Below are positions 1-8,313 of a stretch of 64,000 nucleotides of DNA, piece after piece (the stretch's first letter is position 1; every line of letters starts with the position of its first letter). The position numbers and the translations under genes were made by a program. Source of the DNA: Pseudomonas frederiksbergensis (GTDB lineage Bacteria > Pseudomonadota > Gammaproteobacteria > Pseudomonadales > Pseudomonadaceae). The stretch covers positions 134,045-198,044 of the forward strand of contig NZ_MOBR01000005.1 in assembly GCF_003732705.1 (NCBI RefSeq), in the 5' to 3' direction. The notes under the pieces were generated by a model that was not told the DNA's origin, ran no database searches, and saw only the letters and a list, made by a program, of their open reading frames with translations.

Positions 1-1175
1 ATCCCCTCGGCGCGCTGAACCGGATTGCCCTGCGCGACGATGCGGCAGCGCTGGCCCTGCGGGGCATCGCCATGGCACAGCTCGGTGATCTGGTGCGGGC
101 CAGGGCGCTGGTGCAGCGAGCGGCGCGGGCGTTCGGGCCGAAGGAGGCGCTGGCGCGAGCGCGGTGCGTGGTGGCCGAGGCCGAAATCGCGTTGGCGTCA
201 CGGGACCTTGGTTGGCCGGTGAAAGCCCTCGACACGGCACGACTGACGCTCGAAGCCCATGGTGATTTCATTAACGCTGCCCATGCGCGGTATCTGGACA
301 TTCGCCGCCTGCTGCTGATCGGACGCCTGGATGACGCGCAGCACACACTCGCCGGACTCGACCCCGCGCCGCTACCGCCAGCCTTACGCGCGGTGCATGA
401 ACTGGTGCTGGCCGGGATCGCCATGCGGCGCCTGCAATCGAACACCGCACGGGCGGCCTTGACCCGAGCAGAAACGGCTGCTCGTGACGCGGCGATCCCG
501 GCACTGACCGCCGAGGTCGAACACGCCGTCCAAATCCTCGACACGCCCGTCGCCCGGCTGATTGCCCATGGCCAGGAACGGCCGCTGTTGCTGGGGGAGG
601 TCGAAGCGTTGCTCGCTTCAACGTCACTGGTGGTGGACGCCTGCCGCTACAGCGTGCGCGGCGCCGGCATGTCGGTCTCACTGGCCTCGCGCCCGGTGTT
701 GTTCGCCATCGTCCGGGCACTGGCCGAGGCCTGGCCGGGCGATGTGTCGAGAGAAACACTGATCGCCCGAGCCTTTCGCCTGAAGCTCACCGATGAGTCC
801 CATCGCGCCCGATTGCGCGTCGAAGTCGGGCGCCTGCGTGCGGCGCTGGAACCCCTGGCCAGCGTGACCGCTACCTCGCGCGGCTATGCGTTGGTGGCGC
901 GGGGTGAACGCGACGTCGTGTTGTTGGCGCAACCGGTCGAAGAGCCATTCGCCGCGCTGTTTGCCTTCCTCGCCGATGGCGAATCGTGGTCGAGTTCGGC
1001 CCTGGCGTTGGCCCTCGGCATCAGTCAGCGCACGGTGCAACGGGCACTCGACAGGCTGGCGGCAGACGATAAGGTGCAGGCATTCGGCCGTGGGCGGGCG
1101 CGGCGCTGGATGACCCCGCCGGTGCCGGGTTTCGCGACGACTTTGTTACTCACGGCGCCATTGCCCAGTGATTAG
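1..1175 (+). CDS. Winged-helix transcriptional regulator, 5' end outside window
   Basis: The reading frame is open from the first codon of the window (frame 3), so the N-terminus is missing. The visible N-terminal half is Ala/Leu-rich and helical, like a TPR-type sensor region. Around the middle, residues ending LRVEVGRLRAALEPL and then SRGYALV look like an OmpR/SARP-type winged helix. The C-terminus carries a second helix-turn-helix (SSSALALALGISQRTVQRAL) followed by a basic tail, so there appear to be two DNA-binding modules. The next gene starts 35 bp downstream on the same strand and may be co-transcribed. The regulated target cannot be read from the sequence. Confidence 0.7.
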   Translation, partial: PLGALNRIALRDDAAALALRGIAMAQLGDLVRARALVQRAARAFGPKEALARARCVVAEAEIALASRDLGWPVKALDTARLTLEAHGDFINAAHARYLDIRRLLLIGRLDDAQHTLAGLDPAPLPPALRAVHELVLAGIAMRRLQSNTARAALTRAETAARDAAIPALTAEVEHAVQILDTPVARLIAHGQERPLLLGEVEALLASTSLVVDACRYSVRGAGMSVSLASRPVLFAIVRALAEAWPGDVSRETLIARAFRLKLTDESHRARLRVEVGRLRAALEPLASVTATSRGYALVARGERDVVLLAQPVEEPFAALFAFLADGESWSSSALALALGISQRTVQRALDRLAADDKVQAFGRGRARRWMTPPVPGFATTLLLTAPLPSD

Positions 1176-1210
1176 GATCACCTCACCAACCCCTGACTGA
1201 GGAAGCGATC

Positions 1211-1840
1211 ATGAAACACTCAACAGCTGAAATACTCCGTGAATATGGACCCTTTGCCGGCGTCGATGCGGTGCATGGCGTGACCTGGGACGGCCAGCGC
1301 GTCTGGTTCGCCAGCGGCGAAAAACTCAACGCCCTTGACCCGGCCAGCGGCCAGACCCTGCGCTCCATCGACGTCATCGCCGATGCCGGAACCGCGTTCG
1401 ATGGCGAGCACTTGTTCCAGATCGCCGCCGACCGCATCCAGAAGATCGACCCCAAGACTGGCCGCGTGCTCCACACCATTCCCGCACCCGGCAACAGCGA
1501 CTCAGGTCTGACCTGGGCCGAAGGCACGCTGTGGGTCGGCGAGTACCGCGACCGCAAGATCCATCAAATTGACCCCGAGACTGGCGCGATCCTGCGCACC
1601 ATTGAGTCCAACCGTTTTGTCACTGGCGTGACCTGGGTCGAGGGCGCGTTGTGGCATGGGACCTGGGAAGGCGATGAGAGTGAATTGCGGCGGGTTGATC
1701 CGGCCACCGGTGAAGTGCTGGAAAGCGTGAAGATGCCAGCGGGTGTGGGGGTTTCGGGGCTGGAATTCGATGGTGCGGATCAGTTCTTTTGCGGTGGTGG
1801 TGGCAGTGGCAAGGTGCGGGCGGTGCGGCGGCCGAAATGA
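1211..1840 (+). CDS. YVTN/PQQ-like beta-propeller protein (glutamine cyclotransferase-like)
   Basis: The 209-residue protein has four to five repeats of the form VTWDGQRVWFASG...LNALDPASGQTLRSI, ending in a Gly-rich blade (CGGGGSGKVRAVRRP). The pattern W-x-x-G-x-LWxG followed by I-D-P-x-T-G is characteristic of short propeller proteins often named Vgb- or glutamine-cyclotransferase-like. No signal peptide is visible, so it is probably cytoplasmic. The start is preceded by GAGGAAG about 5 nt upstream. It follows the wHTH regulator closely. No catalytic residues can be assigned, so the enzymatic name is only a family resemblance. Confidence 0.7.
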   Translation: MKHSTAEILREYGPFAGVDAVHGVTWDGQRVWFASGEKLNALDPASGQTLRSIDVIADAGTAFDGEHLFQIAADRIQKIDPKTGRVLHTIPAPGNSDSGLTWAEGTLWVGEYRDRKIHQIDPETGAILRTIESNRFVTGVTWVEGALWHGTWEGDESELRRVDPATGEVLESVKMPAGVGVSGLEFDGADQFFCGGGGSGKVRAVRRPK

Positions 1841-1881
1841 GCGTGGGTAGATAATTTTTCTGCGGGGATTGTAAGGGCCTC

Positions 1882-1962
1882 ATCGCGAGCAAGCTCGCTC
1901 CCACAATTGACCGGTATGTTCAGACATACTCGGTCTCCTGTGGGAGCGAGCTTGCTCGCGAT
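1882..1962. repeat. REPIN (inverted pair of REP sequences)
   Basis: Two inverted copies of TCGCGAGCAAGCTCGCTCCCA face each other across about 33 bp. This is the standard Pseudomonas extragenic palindromic pair. Confidence 0.9.
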
Positions 1963-2039
1963 TAGGCCCGCAACGACAACGAAAAACTCAGGACGGTAAC
2001 GTATGATTGTTGCCCCCAGCCAGTCACAAGGACCCACCC

Positions 2040-2402
2040 ATGGCGCTAACCAAGCGCGAACAAGCCCACATCGAACGCCGCCTGGTCGCAACCCTGACCG
2101 ACGCCTGTGAAACCGCCAAAGCCGAAATCATCGGTTTCAGCTGGCTGACTCACGAAGTCGATTACGCCAGGTTCCCCTCCAGCCTGCGGGTGATCTGGGT
2201 CTTCGACACCGAGGCCGAGAAAACCCGGGCGCTGGCTGACGGGCAGGGCGAACGCATGGTTGAACTGACGACCGTCGCGTTAACGGAAGCCGAGGTGCTC
2301 GTCAGCCCGGTAGCCGCCCATGTGCAGTTCGATTCCGAGGAACAATGCCAACGAGTCAACGGCGGTAACTGGCAGCATCGTCTGGCGCGGCGGCATTCAT
2401 AG
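2040..2402 (+). CDS. Conserved hypothetical protein, 120 aa
   Basis: A small soluble protein starting MALTKREQAHIERR. The ATG at 2040 is preceded by AAGGA at 7 nt; an in-frame TTG at 2007 lacks such a site and is rejected. The N-terminal helix is charged; the middle (LRVIWVFDTEAEKTRAL) looks like an alpha/beta core. Similar Pseudomonas proteins have been labelled Fis-family regulators, but I see no Fis helix-turn-helix. It overlaps tail-to-tail by 6 bp with the hydrolase on the other strand. Function unknown. Confidence 0.7.
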   Translation: MALTKREQAHIERRLVATLTDACETAKAEIIGFSWLTHEVDYARFPSSLRVIWVFDTEAEKTRALADGQGERMVELTTVALTEAEVLVSPVAAHVQFDSEEQCQRVNGGNWQHRLARRHS

Positions 2403-3215
2403 ACCGGCGCCTATCAACTTGAGGTATTCGGGGCTTTCGGAGATTGAGTTGTGCCCGACACCCGCAATAACCTTCATCGACGCCACGCCCTGATTGAAAT
2501 GCCGATACAGCCGTTCCGTGCTTGAGCGCGGGATCACTTCATCGTTTCCAGCGGCGATCAAGAGCGTCGGCACGCTGATGTGCGCGGCGTATTTTGCGGA
2601 ATCAAAGGTGTCCTTCAACAGCCATTTCACCGGGAAAATCGGGTATTGGCGCACGCCGAGTTCCAGCAGGCTGTTGTAGGGCGTGATCAGGATCAGCCGC
2701 GCCGCCGGGCGTTGGCTGGCGAGGCGAATGGCGACACCCGTGCCGAGGCTGCGACCGACCACCGCCACTTCTGGATGCTCGGCGTAAACCCGATCAAACA
2801 AGTCCAGGGCATCCCGCGCAATGGCCTCCTCCGACGGCGACCCGGAACTGCCACCGTAGCCACGGTAGTGCAGCAGGTAAATCGCCTGATCCGGGAACGC
2901 TTCGGAAAACGAAGGCAGGTTTCGCGACACGTCCTCGGCATTGCCGCCAAAGTAGATCAACGCCTTGGGGCCAGCGCGGGGTCTGATGGAAACCTGCAAG
3001 TTCGCGTCGGCCACCGGCAGCGTGAGCACCGTGTCAGGTGCGGCGATGGCGCTGGGTTGCGGGAAGTAAATGAGGGCGCGTTGAAATACGAACAGCGCCA
3101 GGCACAGCAGCAGGTACAGGGCTGCAATCACTATGAGGATGTACACCAGGATTCGTGGCATTCGGCTGATTTTTTTGGGTGGCATTGACTGCTCGGGGTT
3201 GGCGGCGGTGGTCAC
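2397..3215 (-). CDS. Membrane-anchored alpha/beta hydrolase (BEM46/YfhR-like)
   Basis: A 272-residue serine hydrolase with one N-terminal transmembrane helix (about residues 20-45). The nucleophile elbow is GRSLGTG with Ser156, the acid is probably Asp225 in AAGNDEVIP, and the base His255 in GVGHN. The topology (TM anchor, GGNAED oxyanion region, HYRGYGGSSG loop) fits the BEM46/YfhR group, whose natural substrates are mostly unknown. A second in-frame ATG eleven codons in (3182) is an alternative start. The catalytic domain is probably on the periplasmic side of the inner membrane, by inference from the anchor. Confidence 0.85.
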   Translation of the reverse strand: MTTAANPEQSMPPKKISRMPRILVYILIVIAALYLLLCLALFVFQRALIYFPQPSAIAAPDTVLTLPVADANLQVSIRPRAGPKALIYFGGNAEDVSRNLPSFSEAFPDQAIYLLHYRGYGGSSGSPSEEAIARDALDLFDRVYAEHPEVAVVGRSLGTGVAIRLASQRPAARLILITPYNSLLELGVRQYPIFPVKWLLKDTFDSAKYAAHISVPTLLIAAGNDEVIPRSSTERLYRHFNQGVASMKVIAGVGHNSISESPEYLKLIGAGL

Positions 3216-3260
3216 TGATCAATGTCGAGTCTAGTCCGGAAAGCGGATCACCACAGAACC

Positions 3261-3752
3261 CTGTGGGAGCGAGCCTGCTCGCGAAAGCGGAGTGTCAGCC
3301 GACATCCTTTTGGATGTGCCGGCCTCTTCGCGAGCAAGCCCGCTCCCACATTATTCAGTGTTGATCGGTAGATGTGTGCCCACCGCAGATCCCCTGTGGG
3401 AGCGAGCCTGCTCGCGAAAGCGGAGTGTCAGCCGTCATCCCTTTTGGATGTGCCGGCCTCTTCGCGAGCAGGCTCGCTCCCACATTATTCAGTGTTGATC
3501 GGTAGATGCGTGCCCACCGCAGATCCCCTGTGGGAGCGAGCCTGCTCGCGAAAGCGGAGTGTCAGCCGACATCCCTTTTGGATGTGCCGGCCTCTTCGCG
3601 AGCAAGCCCGCTCCCACATTATTCAGTGTTGATCGGTAGATGCGTGCCCACCGCAGATCCCCTGTGGGAGCGGGCTTGCTCGCGAAAGCGGAGTGTCAGC
3701 CGACATCCCTTTTGGATGTGCCGGCCTCTTCGCGAGCAGGCTCGCTCCCACA
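3261..3752. repeat. Tandem REPIN array, four units of about 134 bp
   Basis: Four near-identical units begin at 3261, 3394, 3528 and 3662 (periods 133, 134, 134). Each holds a REP in one orientation, a short spacer containing GGATGTGCCGGCC, an inverted REP, then a linker containing TTATTCAGTGTTGATCGGTAG. Small ORFs across it are by-products of the repeat and not genes. Confidence 0.92.
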
Positions 3753-3763
3753 TTTTTGAGCGG

Positions 3764-5227
3764 TTACATCAACGTACTTCGCGGCAACCCCAACAACCCG
3801 GTCAGCGTATTCATGATCCCTTGCTGCCGTGCGCGATCCACCTGGTGCAGGGCCTCGGCAGCCGCCACATCCGCCGCGCAATGTGGGCAAGTCGCTTCGT
3901 GTTGATGGATGTACTGCAAACATCCACGACACAGCGCCAGTTGCGTCGGCACGCGTCCTTCATCCGGCGATTTCTGCCCCTGATTCGCCCACGCCAATTT
4001 GATCACCTGACCGCTATCGCTAACGCTGCTGACCGTTTCGCCCGTCTCGATCCGTTCGGTGATCAAGTCAAAACGTCCCACCGCGAATGACTTCTGCGCC
4101 GCATCTTCAAGTTTGACTATGCGCTCGCGCAGCCCGCGTTTTTGCAGATCCAGCGCGCGGTAATGGCAGTAGGGATTGTTGCCGGGTTTGCCGAGCAGTG
4201 AGTGTGAGGTCCAGGTGCAGCCGCCGCGGCAGACGTCGTTGTAGTAGCAACCGCGGCAGTAGCCCCACAGGTCGTCGACTGAGCGCAGGCGGCCGAAGTG
4301 CATGCCTTCGCTGTAGTGCCAGATGTCGTGCAGGCTCATGTTGCGCACGTTGCCGCCGGAGAAACCGACGGTGGCCAACGATGGGCAACCTTTCACCGTG
4401 CCATCGGCTTCAAGCGCCAGCACGGTTTGCCCGGCCGCGCAGCCGCTCCAGTGCACACGTTCGTCGCCGAAGCCGCGCCACATGTGTTCATAAGGTCCGT
4501 AGTAACCGATGTTGTTGCCCACGTTCATCAGCAGGCCGCGATCGACGCCTTCGCGGTACAGGCGTGCGAGCAATGGCATCACTTCCAGCAGTTGATAGGG
4601 TTGCAGCAACAGCTCCGGATGGTCGACGGCGTTGCCCATGGCGACGGTCAACTGGATCTGCCAGTGAGTGGCGCCGAGGTCGATGATCAGGTCCATCAGC
4701 TCGGGCAAGTCGGGCAGGGTGGCGGCGCCGATCTGGGTGTTGACGCTCACCGCCAGGCCGGACTGTTTGGCGCGGCGCAGGGTGTCCACGGCTTTGTCGA
4801 AGGAGCCGGGTACGTTGCGCACAGCGTCATGCAGCGGCGCCAATCCGTCCAGCGAGACACCGACACCATTGAGTCCGGCGTCCACCGCGGCCTGCATTTT
4901 TGCAGGAGTGAGGTTGCGGCCACCGGTCTGGATCGCGCAATACATGCCGTGGTCGTGGATGGCCTGGATCAGTCGGGTCCAGTCCTTGCGCAGGTAGGCT
5001 TCGCCGCCGATCAGGGTGATCTCGCGGGTGCCGAGCGTCGCCAGGGAATCGATGACGTCGAGGCATTCCCGGGTGTTCAATTCATCGGGGCGGCGGTGGC
5101 CGGCGCGGGAGCCGCAATGCAGGCATTTGAGGTCGCAGGCCAGGGTGATTTCCCAGACCACATGCACTGGCACGTAGCGCTTGAGGTCGGTTTCACTGAG
5201 GTAGCGGGCAGGGCGATTGTCTGACAT
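3764..5227 (-). CDS. Radical SAM/SPASM enzyme, putative GDL-peptide maturase
   Basis: A 487-residue PqqE-like enzyme. The start at 5227 (MSDNRPARYL) is chosen because AAGGA lies 7 nt upstream; the frame opens further but has no better site. The radical SAM CxxxCxxC cluster motif is Cys31/35/38 (ACDLKCLHC), followed by the GGE motif (IGGEAY). A SPASM region supplies Cys263, 281, 324, 327, 333, 337 and 354, enough for auxiliary Fe-S clusters. After a linker, CRGC and CPHC (433/436, 447/450) form a C-terminal zinc-ribbon-like element. It is the last gene of a minus-strand operon behind three proteins with a shared GDL-type domain. I recall a family named GDL motif peptide-associated radical SAM/SPASM maturase that matches this context. 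The modification it makes is not known from sequence. Confidence 0.85.
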   Translation of the reverse strand: MSDNRPARYLSETDLKRYVPVHVVWEITLACDLKCLHCGSRAGHRRPDELNTRECLDVIDSLATLGTREITLIGGEAYLRKDWTRLIQAIHDHGMYCAIQTGGRNLTPAKMQAAVDAGLNGVGVSLDGLAPLHDAVRNVPGSFDKAVDTLRRAKQSGLAVSVNTQIGAATLPDLPELMDLIIDLGATHWQIQLTVAMGNAVDHPELLLQPYQLLEVMPLLARLYREGVDRGLLMNVGNNIGYYGPYEHMWRGFGDERVHWSGCAAGQTVLALEADGTVKGCPSLATVGFSGGNVRNMSLHDIWHYSEGMHFGRLRSVDDLWGYCRGCYYNDVCRGGCTWTSHSLLGKPGNNPYCHYRALDLQKRGLRERIVKLEDAAQKSFAVGRFDLITERIETGETVSSVSDSGQVIKLAWANQGQKSPDEGRVPTQLALCRGCLQYIHQHEATCPHCAADVAAAEALHQVDRARQQGIMNTLTGLLGLPRSTLM

Positions 5228-5274
5228 GGGAAATCCTTGCGCGCAGACATGTGCGCGGCACGAATCCATCGTAG

Positions 5275-5304
5275 TTGTGGCGAGGGTGCAAATGCCCTCG
5301 CCAC
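5275..5304 (-). promoter_or_regulatory. Intercistronic hairpin before the radical SAM gene
   Basis: GTGGCGAGGG and CCCTCGCCAC pair across a loop of 8 nt. The hairpin sits in the 104-bp gap between the second DUF1842/1843 gene and the radical SAM gene, about 50 nt upstream of that start codon. It has no U-run and also resembles the second REP class of this genome. It may stabilise the upstream message or lower enzyme expression; that is inference. Confidence 0.55.
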
Positions 5305-5331
5305 GGATCACTCCATCACTTCACTGGCGGT

Positions 5332-5913
5332 CTAGCGTGCTTCCAGACGCGCAATTTCAGCGTTCAACTGCTCCAGCGCACTGCGCAGGGCGCCGCTGTG
5401 AGCCAGTTGCTGTTCGCCTTTGCTCACCACCGATTTCAGCTGCGCCAGATCACCGCTGGCTTGCGCCTGCTGGACCGCGACGGCGTACAGCGGTTGGGCG
5501 TGGTGCGGTTGCTCCGGGATCACAATCACCGGTGCCTGGCTGACGGCGGCGTGTTTGACCGGATGCCAGATGCCCTGTTCCTGATACCTGTAGCTGGCAA
5601 AGCCACTGTCCCATTCGGCGCCCAGGATGCCTTTCAAATGAAAGGTCTCGGCAATCTGGCTGGTAGGGCCGCTCGGGTTGCCATCCAGGCTGAGGATGAT
5701 GTGGCTTTCGGCGGTCGGAACCAGTTTGGCTTCGGAGTACTCACCCCATACTCGGGCGCGGAAATTCAGAGGCGGCCAGGTGCTTTGATAAATGCTGGCA
5801 ACACCGCTGACTTTCTTTTTGACCGTGTCCACCAGCAAGTCGAGGGTCAGGACGGGGGCGCCGAGCAGATGGTTGCTGACGTTGAGGCGTGTGTGAAAAA
5901 GTCCGATTGACAT
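5332..5913 (-). CDS. DUF1842/DUF1843-type protein A, putative maturase partner
   Basis: A 193-residue protein in two parts. Residues 1 to about 120 form a beta-rich domain (GLFHTRLNV...LTLDLLVDTVKKKVSGVASI...VWGEY) homologous to the N-terminus of the next gene upstream. The last 55 residues (QPLYAVAVQQAQASGDLAQLK onward) are a helical domain with a Tyr-Ala start, the SGDL motif and a charged end IARLEAR. I recall these as DUF1842 and DUF1843. There is no signal peptide, no TM segment and no cysteine. GGGAG lies 7 nt before the ATG. It is a candidate substrate or scaffold for the downstream radical SAM enzyme. Confidence 0.8.
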   Translation of the reverse strand: MSIGLFHTRLNVSNHLLGAPVLTLDLLVDTVKKKVSGVASIYQSTWPPLNFRARVWGEYSEAKLVPTAESHIILSLDGNPSGPTSQIAETFHLKGILGAEWDSGFASYRYQEQGIWHPVKHAAVSQAPVIVIPEQPHHAQPLYAVAVQQAQASGDLAQLKSVVSKGEQQLAHSGALRSALEQLNAEIARLEAR

Positions 5914-5966
5914 GGTGCAACTCCCTTAAGTGTGTTCAGGACAATCCAGGCACATCAGTGGCCGGG

Positions 5967-6605
5967 TCAGCGGCGCTCCAGCCGACTGATTTCGCCCTTG
6001 GCGGCTTCCAGTGCACTTTGCAGTTGTGGTTGCTGATCCAGTTGTTGCTTGGCCAGGCTCGCCAGGTTTTTCATCTGCGCCAGGTCACCGCTGGCGATGG
6101 CGCTCTGAATCGGCGCGGCGTACAGCGGCATGATGGGCGGATAGGGCGACTGCGGTGGAATCACCGGGCCGGGTTCCAGCGGCGGGAAGGCACTGGATGA
6201 CACTTCTACGAGACGGGCGGGCGCATTGTTCACTTCGACCCAGCGCTGGCCATCGTAGTACGAGTAGTTGGCGATACCGTCCTTCCAGTCGGTCCCCACC
6301 ACCAGTTGTACCTTGAAATTCACGATGGAATTGGAGCCTGGACCGCCCTGATTGCCTTGGGCGGTGATCAGGATTTTGCTGACCCCCGGCGACATGACCG
6401 TCAGGTAGGTGTATTCGCCCCAGACATCGGAATGCAGGTCCAGCGGCGGATTAGTCGCCTGGGTAATGGCGGCAGTCCCGTTGACCGTTTCATCAGGGGT
6501 AAAGACCAGCAGATTAAGTGCCAGGCTTTGTGCGCCCGGTGCCGAAGTACCAATTCGGTAGGCGAGCGGGAACAAGCCGACAGGCTGTTGATTAGAACCA
6601 GACAT
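5967..6605 (-). CDS. DUF1842/DUF1843-type protein B, paralogue of A
   Basis: 212 residues with the same plan as the downstream gene: a beta-rich domain (VGLFPLAYRI...LALNLLVFTPDETVNGTAAI...VWGEYTYL), a Pro-rich linker (FPPLEPGPVIPPQSPYPP), and a C-terminal GDL domain (PLYAAPIQSAIASGDLAQMK ending ISRLERR). The start at 6605 has GGAGG 8 nt upstream; an upstream in-frame ATG at 6620 overlaps that site and is rejected. It has no cysteine and no export signal. Duplication of the two-domain gene within one operon suggests that two related partners are presented to one enzyme, or that they form a hetero-assembly. Confidence 0.8.
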   Translation of the reverse strand: MSGSNQQPVGLFPLAYRIGTSAPGAQSLALNLLVFTPDETVNGTAAITQATNPPLDLHSDVWGEYTYLTVMSPGVSKILITAQGNQGGPGSNSIVNFKVQLVVGTDWKDGIANYSYYDGQRWVEVNNAPARLVEVSSSAFPPLEPGPVIPPQSPYPPIMPLYAAPIQSAIASGDLAQMKNLASLAKQQLDQQPQLQSALEAAKGEISRLERR

Positions 6606-6643
6606 GGTTATTGCCTCCATTGCAATAAGGGGAGAAAACAGAG

Positions 6644-6832
6644 CTAGTGTTTTTCCTGGCGCGAAACTTCCTTGGCCAGTCTTTCGTAGGCGGTCTGTAG
6701 CGCTTTGGTTTCAACTTTGGATGCGTCGCGTTGTTTCATTAACGCTTTCATCTGTTGCAGGTTGCCTTCCGTGATCGCGTCATGGATGGCCGCCCCGTAC
6801 GGGGGGATGGGATGAGACGAAGAACTGCTCAT
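6644..6832 (-). CDS. Short stand-alone GDL/DUF1843-like peptide, 62 aa
   Basis: The protein is almost only the GDL-type domain: PYGAAIHDAI, then TEGNLQQMKALM where the longer proteins have SGDLAQMK, and a charged end VSRQEKH matching their ISRLERR. Its size, lack of cysteine, strong ribosome binding site (AAGGAG 5 nt upstream) and position as first gene of the operon fit a precursor-like peptide, but no protease site or exporter gene is seen nearby. The aspartate of GDL is replaced by Asn here. Confidence 0.8.
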   Translation of the reverse strand: MSSSSSHPIPPYGAAIHDAITEGNLQQMKALMKQRDASKVETKALQTAYERLAKEVSRQEKH

Positions 6833-6959
6833 GACGACTCCTTCCGTGGTATTTGTGACACTGCTCCAATCAGCAGTTTTTGCAGTTAAGCAGGACTCTT
6901 TGAATAAGCAATGGCCAATGGAGGCATAATGCCTGTTAAATTTTTAATATCGGTTTGTT

Positions 6960-7008
6960 AATCGCGATGTGTTTGGATAATGCTTAACTGATATTAAGAA
7001 TCGCGATG
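6960..7008. promoter_or_regulatory. Two direct AATCGCGATG repeats in AT-rich promoter region
   Basis: The 315-bp AT-rich gap between the GDL operon (minus) and the 77-aa gene (plus) contains AATCGCGATG at 6960-6969 and again at 6999-7008, 39 bp apart, each with the palindromic core TCGCGA. The spacing is near four helical turns, as expected for a cooperative operator. No regulator gene is adjacent, so the binding protein is unknown. No clear -35/-10 pair could be fixed by eye. Confidence 0.4.
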
Positions 7009-7147
7009 AATAAAGTCTCGTGCAGCTTTTTTCTCATAAATAACGGCACTGTTTATCGCCATTAGTCATGTGTTTTTAATATAACGTTTGGCATTAAGCT
7101 GCCGTGTCTTTTGATATGGGGTTTAAGTCCAAAACCGGGAGTAGACA

Positions 7148-7381
7148 ATGACCGAGCGCCATATAACGCACACAGAAACGCTGTCCAACGGCTGCAAAAT
7201 CGAGGTGAGGGCCAAGATCCTCAGGGACGGCTCGCTGGACATGTTCATCGGGGTTTACCGGCCGGACGGCACGGGGATTCTTGAGAACAAAGATCCATCG
7301 CCGCATTTGCTGGACATGGAAGCGGCGATGGAATGGGGCATCGAGATCGCCAGGAAGGCCGGTAACGCTCAGACCGCCTGA
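7148..7381 (+). CDS. Conserved hypothetical protein, 77 aa
   Basis: A small soluble protein, [20 protein letters not shown]..., with an antiparallel beta pattern ([24 protein letters not shown]) followed by a helix ([17 protein letters not shown]). GGGAG lies 6 nt upstream of the ATG. It is divergent from the GDL operon across the shared AT-rich region and overlaps tail-to-tail by 13 bp with the dienelactone hydrolase. No family is recognised. It may be unrelated to the GDL system despite sharing its control region. Confidence 0.7.
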   Translation: MTERHITHTETLSNGCKIEVRAKILRDGSLDMFIGVYRPDGTGILENKDPSPHLLDMEAAMEWGIEIARKAGNAQTA

Positions 7382-8277
7382 CCTTCATTCAGCGCCAGGT
7401 AGCGCTTGAACCAATCCAGCGTGCGGCTCCAGGCCAGTTTGGCAGCGGCTTCATCGTAGCGAGGCGTGGAGTCGTTATGAAAGCCGTGGTTCACGCCGGG
7501 GTAGATGTAGGCTTCATAGGTTTTGCCCGCTGCTTTCAACGCCTGCTCGAAGGCCGGCCAACCTTCATTGATGCGGGTGTCCAGTTCGCCGTAGTGCAGC
7601 ATCAACGGCGCCTTGATGCGCGGCACATCCTTGGCCTCGGGCTGGCGGCCATAAAAAGATACTGCTGCCCCCAATTCCGGATAGGCCACGGCCGCCGCAT
7701 TGACCACGCCACCGCCATAACAGAAACCGGTGATGCCGACTTTTCCGGTGCCCGCGGCATGATTCATCAGCCATTCGATGGCGGCGAAAAAGTCATTCAT
7801 GAGTTTTTCCGGGTCGACGGTCAATTGCAGTTCCCGGCCCTTGTCGTCGTTACCGGGATAGCCGCCCACCGACGTCAAGCCATCGGGGGCGAGGGCGATG
7901 AAGCCAGCCTTGGCCAAGCGCCGGGCGACGTCTTCGATATACGGGTTGAGCCCACGATTTTCATGCACGACCACCACCGCCGGTACCTTGCCGGTGGCTT
8001 TCGCTGGACGCACCAGGTAGCCACGCACTTGGCCGTGGCCCTTGGGTGAGGGGAAGGTGATGTATTCGGCGAGGATGTCCGGGTCGGTGAATTCCACTTG
8101 CTCGGCCAGCGCGTAATTCGGGCTCAGGGCGGCGAGCAGGGCAGACGCGGTCAAACCGCCCAGGGTGAACAGCGCCGCACGGTCGAGAAACTCGCGCCGA
8201 TTGATCTGGCCATGCACGTAGTAGTCGTAGAGTTCCAGCAATTGGGGGGCGAAGTCTTTCGCGGTCAGACGGGGCAT
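7369..8277 (-). CDS. Dienelactone hydrolase family protein with Tat-like leader
   Basis: 302 residues. The N-terminus has [16 protein letters not shown] (about 27-41) followed by a hydrophobic stretch, resembling a twin-arginine signal, so export is likely. The catalytic domain has the typical Cys-Asp-His triad: Cys186 in GFCYGGG, Asp233 in YGELDTR, His264 in NHGFHND, with Glu105/Arg108 in VHENRGL as usual in dienelactone hydrolases. These enzymes open lactone rings of aromatic degradation products, but exported paralogues of unknown substrate are common. It stands alone before a small membrane protein gene on the same strand. Confidence 0.88.
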   Translation of the reverse strand: MPRLTAKDFAPQLLELYDYYVHGQINRREFLDRAALFTLGGLTASALLAALSPNYALAEQVEFTDPDILAEYITFPSPKGHGQVRGYLVRPAKATGKVPAVVVVHENRGLNPYIEDVARRLAKAGFIALAPDGLTSVGGYPGNDDKGRELQLTVDPEKLMNDFFAAIEWLMNHAAGTGKVGITGFCYGGGVVNAAAVAYPELGAAVSFYGRQPEAKDVPRIKAPLMLHYGELDTRINEGWPAFEQALKAAGKTYEAYIYPGVNHGFHNDSTPRYDEAAAKLAWSRTLDWFKRYLALNEGQAV

Positions 8278-8313
8278 TGGCCTGTTTCCTGTCGATTCAT
8301 TTGTAAAGCGCCG

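Noticed and set aside
3179..4090. Chain of ORFs with repeated MGASLLAKA.../CGSEPAREG... sequences
   Set aside because: They are translations of the REPIN array and recur wherever REP elements occur in this window.
7085..7105. TTGGCATTAAGCTGC as a sigma-54 promoter for the 77-aa gene
   Set aside because: The spacing between GG and GC is one base short of the required GG-N10-GC, and the TTGC element is missing.
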